The notes under the pieces are model-generated. The model saw nothing but the letters and a program-made list of their open reading frames with translations, made no database searches and was not told where the DNA came from. DNA of 64,000 bases from an uncultured Campylobacter sp. (GTDB taxonomy: Bacteria > Campylobacterota > Campylobacteria > Campylobacterales > Campylobacteraceae): contig NZ_CAURPW010000006.1 of assembly GCF_963526985.1 (NCBI RefSeq), forward strand, positions 62,001-126,000. The letters are read 5' to 3'. A program made the position numbers and the translations under genes. Below are positions 62,584 through 64,000 of this stretch, in pieces (the stretch's first letter is position 1; each line of letters opens with the position of its first letter).

Positions 62584-62638
62584 TATGATAATTTTGATTT
62601 TTTATATCATAATTATATAGAAAAATATTTGAATATTT
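62584..62638 (-). promoter_or_regulatory. promoter region with two AT-rich palindromes upstream of the barrel gene
   Basis: TATGATA-N14-TATCATA spans 62584-62611, and AAATATT-TG-AATATTT lies at 62623-62638. Between and around them are TATAAT-like words that could be the -10. The first palindrome lies next to the start codon and could bind a Fur-like metal regulator, but no consensus match is strict enough to name it. Confidence 0.4.
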
Positions 62639-62819
62639 CTTGATTTTCGTTAAGATAAGATTTATAAATTTTGCGCGGCTTGGTTTGCAGACGGCGGCAA
62701 ATTTGACGCTAGCAAAGTTAAATTTGATAAACGTAAATTTTACGCACCGATACCCGCACCTTCAAGATACTAAATTTTGGTTTGGTTAAATTTGGCGTTA
62801 TGTATTAAATTTAGTCTTT

Positions 62820-62960
62820 CTTGCTAAGAGGGAAGGGGGCTTGAATTACGCTCTGCTTGGCAGTTTCTAGCGCAGCGACGCAGAAGCTCTCTCCAACCCT
62901 AGCACGTTAGAAGTGGCAACATGGCTTTGCTGGCGCAAAGCGTCGCAAGTTTAAATTTAG
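62820..62960. other. GC-richer block of unknown nature
   Basis: About 140 bp that lacks the AAATTT words of surrounding spacers and contains several short hairpins (for example CTTTGC-TGGC-GCAAAG near 62923-62938, and GCGCAGCGACGC). No frame reads as protein and I could not match it to a riboswitch class. It may be an RNA gene, a leader of the barrel gene (minus sense) or a piece of lost coding sequence. Confidence 0.25.
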
Positions 62961-62970
62961 CATTTTTGCG

Positions 62971-63147
62971 GTGCGGGTCTCGGTGACTCAAATTTGTAAA
63001 TTTAACTTCAAATTTGAACGTAAAAAGTTAAGGCGAAGTATTTTTGTTCTAGACGAGGCGCTTTTGAATTTGGCGACGGGAGTTACCTTGTCGGTAATGA
63101 CCGAGCCAAATTTAAAAGTAATGACGTATAGGACAAAAAGACAAACC
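62971..63147 (-). repeat. double-stem hairpin element, copy C, with extended left flank
   Basis: The inner stem is CTTTTGAATTTGGC (63061-63074) with GCCAAATTTAAAAG (63105-63118), one G-U pair. The apical stem GTTACC/GGTAAT encloses TTGTC, and the outer stem is TTTTTGTTCTA with TAGGACAAAAA. The minus-sense boundary GGTTTGTC lies 1-2 nt past the stop of the lipoprotein gene. The left flank, from GTGCGGGTCT at 62971, is shared with copy B. Confidence 0.75.
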
Positions 63148-63148
63148 G

Positions 63149-63742
63149 TTAAGGGTAAAAAAAGTTAAGTATCTGCGTCGCCGCCTTTTCTTCTATGTAT
63201 GGGATTATGTAGCTTGGCGAATAAAGATTTTGCCCGCTTTCGATCTCGAGATTCGTCCTTTGTTCGCTGCCGTTTGCGCGGATCATCACGCTGATAAAGG
63301 CTCTATAAAGATAATAATCCGTCCTGTCGTAAAAATCGTCGTCAAACGGGTCGCCAAAAAGCATGCCAAAGCCCATACTTCGCGCGCGCCCGTAGCTACC
63401 AAAGCCATATCCCATATTCATATACACTCGCGGGCGTTCGCGTCGCTCAAGGCGCTGCAAACTCGCAAAATCGCCCATTATCACGATATCGGCGCTCTTT
63501 TGATCCATGCTTTGGGTAAAGCCGTTTTGCAGTAGCCTGTTTCGCACGGTATTTTCTAGCGTGTTTACGTAGCCGCAGGAGTTTTTAAAGTAAACATAGA
63601 CGCTGCGCGAGGCTTTATTTACATCGCCGTTTGTTATAAAAATAGGCACCGTGCTTCTAGCGTAAAGCTCTGGCGTGCGAGGCTCGCCGCAACCTACGAA
63701 AAAAATCGCAAATAGCAAAATAGAGAAAATTTTTAGTTTCAT
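63149..63742 (-). CDS. TraT-like outer-membrane lipoprotein
   Basis: A 197-residue protein with lipobox FFVGC (Cys18). The mature part has the TraT-like order: VYVYFKNSCGYVNTLENTVR, LLQNGFTQSMDQKSADIVIMG, a glycine-rich middle (MGYGFGSYGRARSMGFGM), a strand FISVMIRANG, and a C-terminal helix EEKAATQILNFF. TraT proteins give surface exclusion or complement resistance; for this chromosomal relative the role is unknown. The start follows AAGGAGACGCGAA. Confidence 0.7.
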   Translation of the reverse strand: MKLKIFSILLFAIFFVGCGEPRTPELYARSTVPIFITNGDVNKASRSVYVYFKNSCGYVNTLENTVRNRLLQNGFTQSMDQKSADIVIMGDFASLQRLERRERPRVYMNMGYGFGSYGRARSMGFGMLFGDPFDDDFYDRTDYYLYRAFISVMIRANGSEQRTNLEIESGQNLYSPSYIIPYIEEKAATQILNFFYP

Positions 63743-63851
63743 TTCGCGTCTCCTTATTCAAATTTGACCGCCGCAAATTTAATGCGGACGGGTCAAATTT
63801 AGGATCAAATTTAAGCGTATTTTACTACTAAATCTTTACGTTTGAGTAAAT

Positions 63852-64000
63852 TTATAATACCAGCTTGATCTCATTTTCTAGAGTGACTTTTGGAGTGAGT
63901 CCGATGAAGCGTTTTTTGAGATTGCCCTCGCCGTCAAAGACGAAGATAGCAGGCACGCCCATCACGCCGCCCACTGCCTTGCTGAAATAATCGACCGAAA
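63852..64000 (-). CDS. thioredoxin-like protein (TlpA/ResA type), 3' part only
   Basis: The gene runs off the window edge; the last 49 codons are present. They read SVDYFSKAVGGVMGVPAIFV then FDGEGNLKKRFIGL and end in KLVL. The GVP cis-proline loop and the following FVFDGEGNL strand-turn-strand are typical of TlpA-like thioredoxins. The CxxC motif would lie upstream, outside the window. Probably an exported or membrane-tethered thiol reductase. Confidence 0.75.
   Translation of the reverse strand, partial: SVDYFSKAVGGVMGVPAIFVFDGEGNLKKRFIGLTPKVTLENEIKLVL

Noticed and set aside
62820..62960. Cobalamin or TPP riboswitch upstream of the outer-membrane barrel gene
   Set aside because: The required conserved boxes (for example GCCACTG plus AGCCAGGAGACC, or CTGAGA) are not present.

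Overview
The window looks like chromosomal DNA from a higher-GC, non-thermophilic Campylobacter (C. showae / C. rectus / C. curvus type). This rests on the ordered housekeeping block serA - small membrane protein - rpsA - ispH - aroA - pheT - pheS with divergent hinT (the order I recall from C. jejuni), a PglB-type oligosaccharyltransferase, a lactate permease/LutABC operon, abundant AAATTT-rich spacers and very strong minus-strand bias. I saw no rRNA or tRNA genes, CRISPR array, insertion sequence or prophage.

Layout. 0.4-4.9 kb: an aldehyde-stress-like group (DUF2798, ABM monooxygenase, cyclophilin-like protein, YqhD-like dehydrogenase, alpha/beta hydrolase, divergent AraC regulator). Its dehydrogenase is a multiply broken pseudogene and the hydrolase has lost the frame of its signal peptide. 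5-9.4 kb: secreted or accessory proteins (DUF6683-like, NAD(P)-binding, Sel1-like, tannase/feruloyl esterase). 9.6-18 kb: dnaE with a duplicated OB-region module, gluQRS-like synthetase, RRM protein, DJ-1 protein, a UGA-containing SelW selenoprotein gene that ordinary gene callers skip, a decayed DUF4304 gene, and efp. 17.9-22.3 kb: lldP-lutABC. 22.3-24 kb: a long gene-poor spacer. 24-34 kb: the conserved serA-pheS block. 34-35.2 kb: a small AT-rich island with a helix-turn-helix gene behind a palindromic operator-like sequence. 35.4-43.4 kb: a CZB chemoreceptor, argH, cupin, MdaB, YceI and a solitary oligosaccharyltransferase.

43.6-49.6 kb: a five-gene envelope operon (COG3014 lipoprotein, YcfL-like lipoprotein, LpoB-like lipoprotein, coiled-coil exported protein, FlgT/CsgG-like protein). 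It is bounded by a gene and a decayed copy of that gene's 3' end. 49.6-56.6 kb: LRR/NTF2 protein, Bcr-type efflux pump, carboxy(nor)spermidine dehydrogenase, large SF1 helicase and a probable frameshifted micro-gene. 56.6-62.6 kb: a transport cluster with an OprC/NosA-like outer-membrane barrel that lacks the plug domain, a Tat-exported binding protein, permease, ATPase and NnrS-like membrane protein. The window ends with a TraT-like lipoprotein and the 3' end of a thioredoxin-like gene.

The most unusual items are: (i) a family of about 115-bp double-stem hairpins with compensatory base changes, each lying about 6-15 nt past the stop codon of a minus-strand gene; (ii) the plug-less barrel with ABC transporter and NnrS; (iii) the CsgG/LpoB/YcfL-type envelope operon; (iv) the SelW gene with a bacterial SECIS-like stem-loop; and (v) the 119-residue gap-free tandem duplication in DnaE.
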